From positions 151,473,741-151,537,740 of the forward strand of contig CM041465.1 in the NCBI GenBank assembly GCA_023213395.1: a stretch of DNA of 64,000 bases, read 5' to 3'. Of this stretch, positions 11,005 to 22,529 are shown piece after piece. This DNA comes from Cycas panzhihuaensis. Lineage: Eukaryota; Cycadophyta. The notes under the pieces were generated by a model. The model saw only the letters and a list, made by a program, of their open reading frames with translations, had not been told where the DNA came from and ran no database searches. Made by a program: the position numbers and the translations under genes. How positions within the stretch are numbered: position 1 is the first letter of the stretch; every line of letters begins with the position of its first letter.

Positions 11005-11009
11005 TTCCC

Positions 11010-12180
11010 CAACTCATACAGAATCAACAAAAGGAGAAAGCTCATCCATAGTGCAATCGGTAGAAAAATCAAGGACCAGAGAAGAATCAAAGAAAGAAAA
11101 GAAACTTCCCAAATGCTTCATTAAAACAGTTAAAGAAGGAGGAGGAGATGTGCTTGAACACAAAACTAGAAGCCAGAAGCCAAAGGCTTTGCTCAGCAAA
11201 GTTGAACCACAATCCTTTCAAGAAGCCAAAGATCAACCAAAATAGAGAGCAACCATGGACTTTGAAATGGACTCAATTATCAAAAATCAAACACGGGAAT
11301 TGGTGGAACTACCTCCCAACAAACCACTAGTCAATTGCAAATGGGTCTACCAAATCAAGGAAGGAGCTAGTGGAAAGGTGGAAAAACATAAAGCTCGTCT
11401 TGTTGCAAAGGAATACACTCAAACAGCAGGAGTTGATTTTGAAGAGACTTTTTCTCCTATGGCCAAGCTGGATACGGTAAAAACTATGGTTGCACTAGTA
11501 GCCTTACATAACTAGAAAATTTTTTAGTTAGATGTAAAAAGTGCCTTTCTGAATGGAGAATTGGAAGAAGAAGTTTACATGGCATAACCTAAAGGATACA
11601 TCAAAGAAGGATAGGAACATTTAGTATATAAATTGAAAAAAACTCTGTATGGATTGAAATAAGCTCCTCGAGGTTGGTATGCTAAATTGGATCAACATCT
11701 ATGTCAAAATGGGTTTCAACGCTGCGATTCTGATTCTAGTCTATACATAAGAAAAAGGAATGGATTGATTACAGTAATTGTTGTTTATGTAGATGACATG
11801 ATTCTTACAGGAAATGATGAAGAATCTATCATAAACATAAAGAAGCAACTCGAAAAAAAGTTTGAAATGATAGATTTGGGCTTCCTAAACTATTATCTGG
11901 GGTTGGAAGTAGATCAACAGCAGAATCATATTGCTTTATCTCAAAGTAAATATATAAAAGATCTGTTGATCAAATTCCAGATGGTGGATTGCAATCCTTG
12001 TGCAACACCCATGAAGGTAAATTGCAACTTGGCAACAGACAAAGAAGAATAGGAAGAAGACACCACTCTATACAGACAACTGATCAGAAGTTTGATATAT
12101 CTTATAGGCACCAGGCCAGATATATCATACTCAGGAGGACTGGTCTCTAGGTACATGCAGGAACCCAAAGTGAGACACTG
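11010..12180 (+). pseudogene. Copia reverse transcriptase of K1
   Basis: The frame continues from 2419 after G1 is removed, first as an acidic, lysine-rich linker. RT proper begins near 11250: CKWVYQIKEGASGKVEKHKA, RLVAKEYTQTAGVDFEETFSP, LDVKSAFLNGELEEEVYM, LYGLK*APRGWYAKLDQHL and the catalytic VVYVDDMILTGND near 11790, intact. LGLEVDQQQNHIALSQSKYI follows. Stops interrupt at several conserved tryptophan or glutamine codons, consistent with C-to-T decay. Confidence 0.93.
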
Positions 12181-12219
12181 GAAAAAGGCAAGAAGAATAT
12201 TAATATACCTATAGGGAAC

Positions 12220-12708
12220 AATAGATCTAAAATTGATCTATCCTAGAGAAAGACTAGTAGAATTGATAGGATACTGTGACTCAAACTGGGCAGGAGACAA
12301 GGAACAAAGGAAATCCACAAGTGGATATTGTTTCTTCTTAGGACCCACAGTAGCACTTTCGTCAACTGAAGATGAATACAAGGTAACTATAATTGCAACA
12401 TGTGAAGCAGTTTGGTTGAGACAACTTCTGGCTGAGTTAGAACAGTAGCAAAATCAGGCAATAGTTTTGTATTATGACAATCAAAGTGCTATCAAGTTTG
12501 ACCAAAAATCTAATTCTTCATGCAAGAACAAAGCATATAGAAGTGCACCATCACTTTATAAGGGAAAAAGTTCACAATAAAGAAATTGAATTTGAGTATT
12601 ATCCTACTACAAAGCAAATTGCAGATTTACTAACAAAACCTCTTAGAAAAGAAAAGTTTCAAATTCTAAGAGATAAAATAGGACTGAAAGAGATAAAGCA
12701 TTAAGAGA
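12220..12708 (+). pseudogene. Copia RNase H of K1
   Basis: The region has GYCDSNWAGDKEQRKSTSGY with the first catalytic aspartate, TVALSSTEDEY with the glutamate, and YYDNQSAIK with the third acidic residue. Compared with other Copia elements, the stretch between FFLGP and TVALSS lacks the usual ISWSSKKQ-like segment, a small in-frame deletion. A frameshift near 12470 leads to KHIEVHHHFIREKV and the C-terminal DLLTKPL. The final codon lies just before the purine tract. Confidence 0.92.
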
Positions 12709-12711
12709 GGG

Positions 12712-12940
12712 TGTTAAAATATAATGTTTTATCTTAATAATATAAAAGGTAATGTTACAAACCCTTCTTATGTAACCTACACCAGATAAAGTGACATGTG
12801 TCACTCTAGGAGAAGTCGGTTACAAGTCAAGTTGCAATGGTTACAAGAATTGATGTATATTTAAGAAAACTATGTCTCCAAAGGAATACAGGTCACTTCT
12901 AGTTTCTCTTTCAAGTCAGTTGTTTTTTGTAAAACTAACA
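12712..12940 (+). repeat. 3' LTR of K1
   Basis: 229 bp bounded by TGTTA and TAACA, directly after the purine tract AAGAGAGGG (12702-12711). ATCGT (12941-12945) should be the target copy. To its right G2 coding sequence resumes on the other strand, which fixes the boundary. Confidence 0.88.
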
Positions 12941-13200
12941 ATCGTATAATAGGACTTGTTCCCCTTCTTCAAACTAAGGGCATCTGAGGTAGCAATCATG
13001 CCATGCCTTCTGTCTTATTTTCTCAATCTCTCATAGCCATTATGATTTCTGTCTATCTTCGTCAAGTTGAATCAATTGCCATAGGCGTTCTTGCAAGGAT
13101 TTAGTGTCTGTGAATTCTAGAGGTAGGTTTCGAGCTTCTTCTTTCTCCCCCCTCTCTTCATTGTCGTTGCCTTCTGTATTTTTAATGTTTTTAATTGACA
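12941..13200 (-). pseudogene. Integrase C-terminal stub of G2
   Basis: Minus-strand reading gives LPLEF, then RLWQLIQLDEDRQKS and KIRQKAWHDCYL, then FEEGEQVLLYD. It aligns residue by residue with G1 integrase (VVPLEF, RLIQLMKLDETRARALW, KKRRKAWHDRHL). The frame stops at the K1 LTR in the middle of the conserved YDS-F motif, so K1 interrupts it. No integrase core precedes it; the upstream sequence is gag-like. Confidence 0.8.
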
Positions 13201-14186
13201 TTAAATTCTTTTCTACTTCTCTACTTATAGCCCTTATATTTTTTAATACTTTATAGATTGCTTGGTTATTGGAAGATTATGAAAAGGCTTTGGTAAATGA
13301 ATGTTCTATTTCTTCCCATGCTACCAGTTGGACTTGTTCTTGCCTTAAGAACCATGTTTTTGGTTCCCAAGGTGTGGATAAAAAGATGGCTCCAATGTAG
13401 CTTAGGAATGCTCTAATGCTTCCACAACCTTCTGCACCTAAGGAGATGCCTATTAGGGCATTCTTCTACCAAAAATCCTACAATTAGTAGGTTCTGGGGT
13501 GGGTCGAACCTAAGTCTGAAGGTTGATTGCAAACTTTCCCAGGTTTGAAGGGTATGGTGATGGGCTATGTACCACCACCATGCATGGTCATGAAGGATAG
13601 TTACAAAATAAAAAATCCACTGTGTTTTGTCTAATACCTTGTAGTTGAACCAATGTTCCATGTATTGGATTAAGTGTTTTGTACCTTCCATTTTCTTTCA
13701 TGAAAATTAGGGTAGTTGTTTTTGTCTTTTGGTTTTGTCTTCTGGTATAAGTTCAGTGAGGTGGGTGGTTTCTATTAACCCTTGAAGGCTATCCTCTATT
13801 TTGCTCTTACTAGGAGGGTTCATAGAAAGGGATCTTGGGGAATTCAGGGAGGCATTTTGGTCAGAGATGGGGTATTCTACCTCAACCTCTTGCCTTTTGG
13901 TAGAGGGGTTTGGAAAGGTTTCCTTAGAGTTGGGAAGGAGATTGGCCAGATCTCCTGAATCGGCTTTGGGGATGGGAAGTGGGGATGAGGGGTTAGGGAG
14001 GGGGTAGGGACGGGGATGAGGTGAAAGAGGGGTCTTAGGAGTTAGCAAATTTACACGCACTTTGTTTTTTACTTGAAATTCAACTTCTACTAGGTTACGA
14101 TCAAATGATTCATTAAGATTTTTGACACACGTATAATCTAAATTGTTATTTGATTCATTGTCAATTGAAAAGCATTTTGATAACAA
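13201..14186 (-). pseudogene. Second gag-like block in G2
   Basis: On the minus strand a Pro/Ser-rich N-terminal part (TPLSPHPRPYPLPNPSSPLP) continues in the same frame, through two stops, into a retrotransposon gag core: IQYMEHWFNYKVLDKTQWIF, LHDHAWWWYIAHHHTLQTWE and STFRLRFDPPQ. A downstream part has TPWEPKTWFLRQEQVQLVAW. It differs in type from the gag at 15230-16945. It joins integrase-like sequence at about 13200 without RT, so the locus is chimeric or deleted. Confidence 0.65.
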
Positions 14187-14209
14187 ATTATAGCGAAATG
14201 AAGAGGGTT

Positions 14210-14800
14210 ATATTTTGTACGAGTTATCCATCCAATATCTAACCATGTTTCTAGTCTCTTCCTCATCAGATGATGCTTCTGATGGCAACTCCCCATAAAT
14301 GTTGGGCTCGTATTCTTGAGCATCATTCATACGGTTGACTTCTTCTGTTGTATGGTATAGGTTGGCTTCGTCGAAGGTGGAGGAAGTTTCTTGTGTGGCA
14401 ATTGTTGTGCTAGATGCATCGTCTAGAATCACCTCTACTATGTACTTGCCTTTTGCCAGCATGGGGAGGATGACTTTGTTTCTTCCATCCATAAGAGTGA
14501 AGGTTACATCTCTCCAACTTTGCAAACATTTTGTATGGTACTATGATCTCCTTAACAATGTCGGGTAGGTGACCATGTCTTTGACGATATCCACGATTGT
14601 GAAATCGACGGGGATGATAATGCTGGCTACATTCACTTGAATATTCTCCATAATTCATTGGCCAACTTCAATGAGTAATTCGTAGGTGATAACTGTGGGT
14701 TTCCTAGCTTTTACCATGTTTGAGTTGGTAATATATTCACGGCTGCTTCTCCGTCTACAATAATGTTTTTGAGGTTTACCCCTAAAATGTTTATATCTAT
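14210..14800 (-). pseudogene. Protease region of G2
   Basis: The retropepsin motif IIVDGEAAVNILPTQTW reads on the minus strand at about 14767-14713, parallel to VVDGGSGVNVLPETTW in G1. The second glycine after the aspartate is a glutamate, and a stop replaces a residue just after. Downstream frames (14525-14208) give a charged linker that should lead to RT, but no RT follows. Confidence 0.7.
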
Positions 14801-15229
14801 TGATGGGTCCAGGTCACAGGATGGTTTGATCTTGTGTAGGCTTTAATAGGCTTCTTTCAGATGTATCTTTCCTCCTTTTATCCATTCAATAACTCTCCCC
14901 AATGGAATGGTTAAGTTCAGTTGTTTGACTAAGTCCTCCATGAGTATCAATTTTTGCAAGAGTTCCTCTGTCTTGGGGCTTTCTTTCAAGTTCTAAGGTA
15001 ATGGTTGCTCTTCTGCTTTCTTGTTCTTCCTCTGATACACTTGTTTTATTTCCAGTTTCCCTATAGGTAGTGATTTGATTTCTTCCTCCTGTGCAGCTTT
15101 TTCTAGTGCTTTCTTGGCAGCAACAAAGTGGTCAATTTCCACCTTTGGGTTATGGTAGTCTTTCTCTCCTTAATTTTTCCGATTTTGTAGGTTGACATTT
15201 TTTGGGGATCTTGCTATGATCGTCACTCC

Positions 15230-16945
15230 ATTTAGGGCCTTACCCTTGCCTTTGCACTCCTCGGTGGTAAGTGCTTGGACCACAATTTTTACATAGGTAT
15301 GGACATTCTTTCTGGATCTTTGCTACTGGGCAGTCAGACTTTCAGTGCCCATACTCCAAACATATCAGACATCTTCCCAATAGAGGTTTCTTCCTTGGGT
15401 TCTCTGGTTGCGTCCTTGTTGTATATATTGTTCGAGTATTCAGATTATTTCTCCCTCGCCCTCTTCCTCCGGCGTTGGTGCCTCTGGTATTGAAATAACA
15501 TTCCCGCGTATTATGTGTTCCTTGGTCGCAAATATGGCACCAAGTATTCTATTTGCAATTTTGATCAATTGAGAAACGGTGTCACATTTGTGAAGAGGAT
15601 ACTCACACCATGAAGGAATGTGAATGTAATGCACAATCAATCAATTTACAAAACTCAATCAATCATTCCTAAGAGCTTCTATCTCTGTACTCTCCTCTAT
15701 CTTAGCCATTTGAAATAGGGGTCTATTGAGGTTTTGTGTCTTCAATTCATTTATTTCTTCTTGCAACCTCATAACTAAGGGGTCATAGGCTATTCTTTTG
15801 GTATCTATCTCTTTCTTAAAGTCCAGGGCCAATTCCTGCACGTGCTCGTATGATTTTAAGGGATGCGACACCATTGCATTCCTTAGCTTGGCATTCAATC
15901 AATTTATAAAGAAGGTACGCATACTTAAGTCCGTGATCTTCTCATTGTTTGTCATGGCAACAACAATCATATCTATTCTGCTAATGTATGTCATGACGGA
16001 CTCCCCTAGCTTCTGTTGTATTTCCCTTAGGGTTAATTCTATGATGTCATTGTTTCTATACTTTGAAAACCTTGTTTTGAACTCTTTTTTAATTTCATTC
16101 TAGGATTTGTGTGGGTCTAACTGTTTATACCATGTTAATGGTACACCCCTTAATGAGTACGCAAATCTCTCCTTGATTTCATCCTCGTCTGTGATTTTCT
16201 CAAGACTGATCAACCTCTAGAATAGGTAAATATATTCTGTGGCATCAGTAGAGTCATCAAAAATGAGTTTTCCAAACTCCCTATGGTGTGCCATTGTAGA
16301 ATTATTCCTCCCCTCCTTCCTTCGAGGTGGAGTTGTTGCCTTTCCTTCCGAGAACTTTTTGTAGGATCTCCTTAGTGGTGTTTCTTCCCCACTATTCCCT
16401 TTCCCGTATAAGGGGTTACGTATGGGTGATTTTAGTTGAATTATCCTTGGTATTCCAGGTATCTTCGCCGCTACTAGAGTTGTTATTATATATGATTGAT
16501 CCCTGCTACCCTCTGGTGGATCTTCAAAGAGTTGTCTAATCAAATGATTTTCCCAACGTGCCTGGGGACCTTCCTTTGCCTTTTCCTCATTGCCACTTAG
16601 GTCCTTCGGAGTTGAGTCCAAACTTTGTTCCATCTTAGGGTATTTTGTTTCTTCTTCCTCCTCCAAAATATCGTTCCCTTTGTTGTGATATTTCTCTGGA
16701 GCAAGTATGATTGTCATGGGCTCCCCTTGGCCTCTATTTTCTATTTATCATGGTGTCTAGGCTCCACTTGCCTCAGATCCTTCCACTGATTCATTTTGTT
16801 CTTCTTTTTTATCGATATTTAATCTCCTTACTCTTCTTAGCTTCTTTTCTTGGGACCATCTTAAGGCTCTCTGCCTGCTTGATTCTGTTATTCCCTGAAG
16901 TTTTATTTGTGATTCCTCTGCCTTCGAAGGCCCTTTAGGTGGCAT
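15230..16945 (-). pseudogene. Gag of G2 with at least two zinc knuckles
   Basis: The start ATG at 16945 (MPPKGPSKAEESQ) lies about 120 bp inside the primer-binding site. A charged N-terminal region (to 16217) precedes the gag core at about 16180-15660: FAYSLRGVPLTWYKQLDP, KKEFKTRFSKYRNND and LTLREIQQKLGESVMTYISR. CCHC knuckles follow: CHICDQGTHNTREC (15539-15498) and CLICLEYGH-x4-C (15371-15330), the second with a stop in its spacer. A third, degenerate CKNCG-x-H motif lies near 15290. Stops and two frameshifts break it. Confidence 0.85.
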
Positions 16946-17061
16946 TGGAAGGTCCCCCTGGTTGTCTAGGATTAGTTAGAGCCTGCCATCATTGTGACAG
17001 CCAGGGTGACTTGTCCTTTGCACATGGATTTTTTTTGGCTTTTCTTCCCTCCGCTAGTGGA

Positions 17062-17079
17062 CTTAGGCAACAGAACCAA
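17062..17079 (-). promoter_or_regulatory. Primer-binding site of G2
   Basis: Minus strand TTGGTTCTGTTGCC next to the LTR end, the same site as G1, so the two elements use the same tRNA primer. Confidence 0.72.
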
Positions 17080-17836
17080 TGTTGACTACTGATTTGTTCC
17101 TTATTTCAAGATCTTCACTCATCAAGGGTTTCCACTATAGTCTAGGGTGTGTGCACGTGGTCAACATACATAACCTTCATTTATTAAGCCATATAAGTCC
17201 ACAAGTAACTCACACACATCCATTCACCATGCATTCCTCAATGAGTACACATGCTTTTCCACGTAACTCTTATTATTTCATTAGGCAATAGTCAGTATTA
17301 CATCATACAAGATCCATTCTAGTTTGACTAGTCAACCATACTAGATCAGGTTTTGCTAGAATCACTAACTTGGCTCTTACACCCATTCCAATGGGCAAAT
17401 GTGTTTTTATACACTGAGCATTCCTATTACAGAACGATTACGTCTAATAGTTGCAACCGTTTGTTTTCCCGAATGGATGCCTGTTCCATCCTTAACCGTT
17501 CTTCGTTAACCTCTTAATACATTCCTTAATCCATACGAATGTCCACGTGTCATTTGCATTCCATCTATCGTTCCTCTACTGGGCCGCAACCATTCTTTTT
17601 TGTGCTCAGTGTGTTCCTGCATTCTTCGTCTATTCCCGCATACAACATTTGTTCCTGCAGTGGAATGGACTGCGTTCTATGCATTGTTTAGTCCATTCTC
17701 TGTTCCAAATACATGCCAAATGGTTGCCCTGCAAAATACCCATTGTTTTGTCTGGTTTTTGTCACACACTCCCTCTAACGAATGCATGGGTGTCAATTAT
17801 AACCGCAACAACCAATATGTAGTTAAATTGTCAACA
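17080..17836 (-). repeat. 5' LTR of G2
   Basis: 757 bp between TGTTGAC and GTCAACA, a 7-bp perfect terminal inversion. A TATA-like GTATAAAAAC lies on the minus strand at about 17401-17413, about 320 bp before the inner end. That is a plausible U3/R boundary. Confidence 0.75.
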
Positions 17837-17841
17837 GTTAG

Positions 17842-19287
17842 TTTGACAAGTCATGCTAAGGGGTTTTGTTGCTCTAGGTATCATTGGGCATGAAATGAAG
17901 ATTCGTCTTCCTCCTCAGCTCTGCGTTTGGCTTGGGCTATCCTTGTTTAACCTTGTTTCAACTTTATTCACATTCACAATGATTTTTCTTTGTGTTTCAA
18001 TGATTCACATTGCTCTCTAGCGTGTATGTGCTCAGTGTGTTTACGGACTTTGCATGCTTCCATTTGGCCTGTTGCATGTAATTCCTTTGTATGTGGGCAT
18101 CTCTGCACTTAATGGATTGAATGTGTGCCTAAGCCTACCTTAGTTAAGGTATATGGATCATCTCTGATAGGACTTCTCCGATTAGGCATTTAATGGGTCA
18201 CTGCATGTTTGTGTTATTGGCATGCGTTTCTCTACTTCTGTTTTGCATTGGGCGTTAGTGTCCCCTTGTTCTTTTGCGTGAGTGTGTGGGTGTTTGATGG
18301 CTTCAATGTCTGATCCTCTGTGTGATGACTAGCAAATAGTCTTATAATTTTTATGTCTTAGTATATTTAGCTTTGGGCATTTGGCTCCTCTTTGTGTGAG
18401 GCATCTTTGATTCTTGTCTCTACATCCTTTCACTTGTATTCTTATAGCCTTGCATTTAATCTTTCTTCTTTGATCTTTGTGGAATTGATCTAAAAAATGT
18501 TTGATTGCCCATCTCTATTGCATGATTGATCTATCGATCAATATCTTTATTGCAGGTCACAAGAAGTTCACATAGGTTACGTGACAGCCTTCAAACGAAT
18601 TTTGATTTTATATATAGTTTCCAAATTATATGTTATGTATTTTAGAATATTCCTTCTTTAATAAAAGGCTTTCTCAAAAATTTTCAAAAGAAAAATCTTT
18701 TTAATATTTTTTGATTAAGAGATTATGAGCTTTTATAATCAATGTTTTAACAGAGTACAATATAGACCCTAGTACCCAACTTTCACTCAATATTGCAGAG
18801 ATGCTTTTCACCACTAGAGATCATAGCCCTTTGATTTTAATAGTCACCAATAGAGAACATCTTCAACCCGGTCACTATACAATTATTTGTTATTGGAGAA
18901 AATCAAGCATTTATACTTTAATGAGAGAATATCAAATTAGAGGTCTTCAACTATCCTTTTCCTTAGAGACTATTTTATCTACTTGCATGTGACTTTTTCC
19001 ACCTACATGTGACATATGTCTACCTACATGTTTCAACAAGCTTGCAAATTGGTGTCTGACAGCATGCATGCACATATTTCTTATTACATTTCTTTGTTCA
19101 ATCCTACAAATAGTATTCAATTGCCTACAATTTAAACTCTACAATATGCATGTTAAAAATTATCTCAAAAAATTGAATAGCTCAGCTAATAAACCATAAT
19201 TGAATGCATGTCAAGTATATTAATACTTAACATTAATCAAAGGCAATGTATAAACAACAATTACAATTGAGAATGCACCATGAAATC
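17842..19287. other. No gene recognised
   Basis: AT-rich sequence with no credible coding frame on either strand. It may hold the inner leader of the LTR fragment at 19305-19659. A short CCTACATGTGAC-like direct repeat sits near 18990-19030. Confidence 0.35.
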
Positions 19288-19304
19288 TAGCTTTGATACC
19301 AAGA

Positions 19305-19659
19305 TGTTGTAGTAAGGCATGCAATAAGAACAATAATTGATAGGATTAACCATCAAAACCTTAGAAATTGATTCTAAAATTTTTTATTTAATCTCTATTC
19401 AACAAAGTCTCACATTACAATTGACTCAATAATCCTTCTTATTCATTCACTTATTACAAATGACCTATACGTACTATATACAATAATAAATAGAATAATA
19501 ATCCTATCTGTCTTAACACATGCGAGGTGAGAGTTGTAACCCCCATTGACTCATTACTTCACAAATATAAAATAATCCTAGCTAATATAATACAAAAATT
19601 AAAGGGGAGGTCCATAACCTAAGGTTATGAACCCACGAAATAAACATTAAAGTCTAACA
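19305..19659 (-). repeat. LTR-like fragment with primer-binding site
   Basis: The minus strand ends in CTACAACA, and two bases later reads TTGGTATCAAAGCTAG (19304-19288), a Copia-type primer-binding site. The other edge reads TGTTAGAC. About 355 bp. No matching second LTR was found and no coding follows, so this is a truncated Copia-like or non-autonomous element. Confidence 0.5.
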
Positions 19660-20289
19660 AGAAAGCGTAGAAAAACTTGATCTCTAGGGAACCAATCAAG
19701 CTAAGGAGAAGGCATTTGATTAGAAAGAGTGAGTTGATATCAAGTAGAGGAAAACCGCATCAATGTAATAATCAAGAAGTAACGGACTTTGGGATATGAA
19801 GGTGCATCTAGAATTCATTAACCTAGATAAGAGCAAAAACAGGGAAATGTGGCAACACCAATTTCCAAAAATTTCCAAAACACAATCTATATATTTATCT
19901 ATAAATGTATGTGTGTGTGTGTGAAAAAATACATATTAAATCAATATTCTATGTATTTAAAAATAAATAATACAAAATTGAAACATAAATTAGACATGCA
20001 TTTACATAATTGAGGCACTACTATTACAAAATATCGAAATGACATTAAGATTCGGGTACAAATTTAGGATGTACATCAAATATATTATCATACATCAAAA
20101 AAATCATCAAGATCTTCAAAAGAACTATCTCAATGGGACAATGTAGTAGTTGTTGGACAAGATCATTCTCATAGAGAAAGTGATATAGGAGTAAAACTAA
20201 GAAATGAGAAGTGAAAAGGATCAAAGACGTGAAAGTGTTCAAATTCCAAGCTTGTGCTTTTGGGATCAACATCCCAAAACTATGAAAGG
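19660..20289. other. Probable 3' flank of the hAT element
   Basis: No coding frame is credible. A CAGGGAAATGTGG-like sequence near 19836 could be the 3' terminal inverted repeat of the hAT element, but no partner was found near the other end. A short (GT)n run lies near 19910. Confidence 0.3.
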
Positions 20290-21595
20290 CCCTTCCTTTG
20301 TGAAATCCTCTTTCCCATGAGAAAGAAGGTGAAGGTTGAAGTGTATAACCACTAAGTCCTTAGACTTACTTGGCACCAACTTGTTTATCTTCATAGAGTA
20401 AGTAAAGTCATATATATTTTAATTCATCTCTACTGAAGAGGAGCTTGCCATTAGTAAAAGAGCTTGAATGGCAAGCAATTTCATCATCTTATCCCTTGTG
20501 TCACTAATTGTCCACCATAAGACTCGATCCATTTTGTTCCTACCCATTAATGCCTGCACATTTCCAACCACTGGGTCAATCACATTAGCAAAATTGGCAA
20601 ATTCTTTTCGAATTTACAAGGCATCATCAATATCTAGAAACAATATTTTTAGTGGCCTATCTAAAACCATTGGAGACCTCATTGCCCTTGTGTGGTGGTT
20701 TTTTGTTAACACCTAACATAATGAAGAAAATGTCATAATACCTTGGATTTAGTGCATAGGCCAAGGTGTGCAAGTGGGTGTTGAATTTATCCCACTCTGC
20801 ATTTATTATGCCATGAATCTCTCTCCAAACATCTTCATAATGAAGCCTCTTTGAAAAAAAATTGGCATCGTGGACCTATTTGATCATTGTGCTAATGTTA
20901 TTATTGATTTCCCCCAAATAAGGCTTGTTTATATTGGTCTTGTGAAGTAAGGTTATTATGGGCTCCCATATATTAAGGATGAACTTTACATCCTTCCGCT
21001 AAATCTTATCAGAATTATTTTGCATACAATCAATGCCTTTTTAGTATTAGCTTGCCTCCAAGATTGCCATTTTGGACTTCTGACCACATGCACTGATTCA
21101 CTCTTAACCTCAACCAAACACCTCAACACAATGTAATGAAAAGAAAAATTGGCATTTACAACCTTCAATAACTCTAGTATTGAATGTTATTGAAAGATAG
21201 ATTGGGAGGCATGGTGGTTGGTGACAAATTTCTAGACCTCTCTTGCTTTCTCACAAACCGCCTTGATCATTGTTAGATGTGGTGAGCCTCTTGTCCTGCC
21301 ATTTCCTTCAACTTTAGGTTCAAACTATGGTCAATGAAAGGGGTCTAAAAGACATGTTGGTACTTTCCCTTCACCAACATATTAATGGCTCTACAAACAT
21401 GAGCATTATCTATGATCACTTGCATAACATTGTGAGCATCCATAGATTCTATTGCTTGAATGAGAATGCTAGCAATAAAATCTACATTCTTCTTCTCTCC
21501 TATGCTATCAATCACCTTGAAGAACACAACACCTTTGGGTGACATCCAATGGCATTCATTAGTGGCTTATTAACTTGATCAGTCCACCCATCTAC
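20290..21595 (-). pseudogene. hAT transposase, C-terminal two thirds
   Basis: Minus strand. It begins VDGWTDQVNKPLMNAIGCHP, the DUF659 core with its catalytic aspartate, then GVVFFKVIDSIGEKKN and VIIDNAHVCRAI. Further on are SHYIVLR-like and LVEVKSESV, PKWQSWRQANTKKAL, then WREIHGIINAEWDKFNTHLH and LAYALNPRYY. The hATC region follows near 20440-20380 (ASSSSVEMN and a YSMKINKLVPSKSKDLV-like frame). Stops and frameshifts are frequent after 21300. The enzyme would cut and paste the transposon; this copy is inactive. Confidence 0.87.
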
Positions 21596-21805
21596 TATTA
21601 AAGAAATAATAATGTTCTATCTTTTGTCTAAAGTTTTCTAAGGTAAAGCTAAGGGTTATGTGTCCAACCACTCTTTGATATACTTGTTACACTTGGCCAA
21701 CATGCATTGGGCCTTCTGTATACACATGATGTATTTATATGAAATATTTCCTCTCCTAATTAAAAAATAGAGTCATTGTCTTCTAAATCATTGATTGTTC
21801 TAACA
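21596..21805 (+). repeat. 5' LTR of K2
   Basis: 210 bp, starting TATTAAAG rather than TG and ending TTCTAACA. The homologous 3' LTR lies at 26390-26598. Confidence 0.9.
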
Positions 21806-21817
21806 TGGTATCAGAGC
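21806..21817 (+). promoter_or_regulatory. Primer-binding site of K2
   Basis: TGGTATCAGAGC lies directly after the LTR, complementary to the 3' end of initiator methionine tRNA, the standard plant Copia primer. Confidence 0.93.
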
Positions 21818-22529
21818 AGGTCTAAAGGGGCTAAGGCTGAGACTATCTAGAGTCAAAATTTGTTAAAAGAAATTTGAGAAATAATAGTTGGTGAAGATTC
21901 TCAAGAAGAAAAGGACACTGTACAAATAGAGATAACATTGGTATAACACAATATGGAATAGTACGAAACCATATGGCACTATACGAACTTATTTCAAAGT
22001 GCTTAGAATTGGACTAAATTTGGAGGAAAGATTTGTCTCATTGAATAAAACAATTTGTCCAAAAGGATCAAGCTTAAATTTGCAGTAGCTAAGCAGGAAA
22101 ACAAGGATTTATAGTGGGCACCCATCAAATCATTGTGTTGCATATTTTTCTCTTTCTTGTCAATTTTACTAGGTAAAATTACACTCAAAATCTTTGTCTT
22201 GATAGTATGATTCATTTGACTGCAAGTTTGAAGAATTTCACTAGATATTTTTCAAGTTACAAGAAATTTTTTCTCTCAAACCTTATGACAATCGTACACT
22301 TTCAAAGCAATTTCTAAAGAATCCAGGAAAATTATTATAGATTCTTAAAGCCCTAGACAACAACTTTCATTTGAGACCATTCTTTCTCAAATCCATGCAC
22401 CTATACTTTTCCATATAGACTTATACAGTTGTAGGGTTGTATGCCCAGAACCTAGTTTGATGAGTCCTTCTTATTCCTGTGTTTACAAATATCAATTACT
22501 TCTTAAAAGTAGCCTCCCCATTTTATCTT

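Larger units (their letters stand above)
1..12940 (+). mobile_element. Ty1/Copia retrotransposon K1, 5' LTR outside window, split by G1
   Basis: Domains run gag, protease, integrase, RT, RNase H, the Copia order, then a purine tract and a 3' LTR at 12712-12940. No primer-binding site is present in the first 80 bases. The related element K2 has its site about 600 bp ahead of the equivalent leader, so K1's 5' LTR should lie roughly 0.6 kb left of the window. G1 occupies 2420-11004. The frame at 2200-2419 continues directly into 11010 onward once G1 and one TTCCC copy are removed. The ATCGT just right of the 3' LTR is one target-site copy; its partner is outside the window. Many in-frame stops make the element non-autonomous. 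Confidence 0.93.
12941..17836 (-). mobile_element. Ty3/Gypsy element G2, truncated by K1
   Basis: Minus strand from the 5' LTR (17080-17836): primer-binding site, gag with zinc knuckles, protease, then a second gag-like block and a stub of integrase C-terminus that ends at the K1 junction. RT, RNase H and the integrase core are absent. So G2 is internally deleted or is a join of two related elements. The rest of the host sequence should lie left of the window beyond K1. GTTAG at 17837-17841 is the expected target copy beside the LTR. Confidence 0.8.

Noticed and set aside
15271-15498. Overlapping plus-strand frames over G2 gag
   Set aside because: They are antisense to the zinc-knuckle region, which has clear CCHC spacing on the minus strand.
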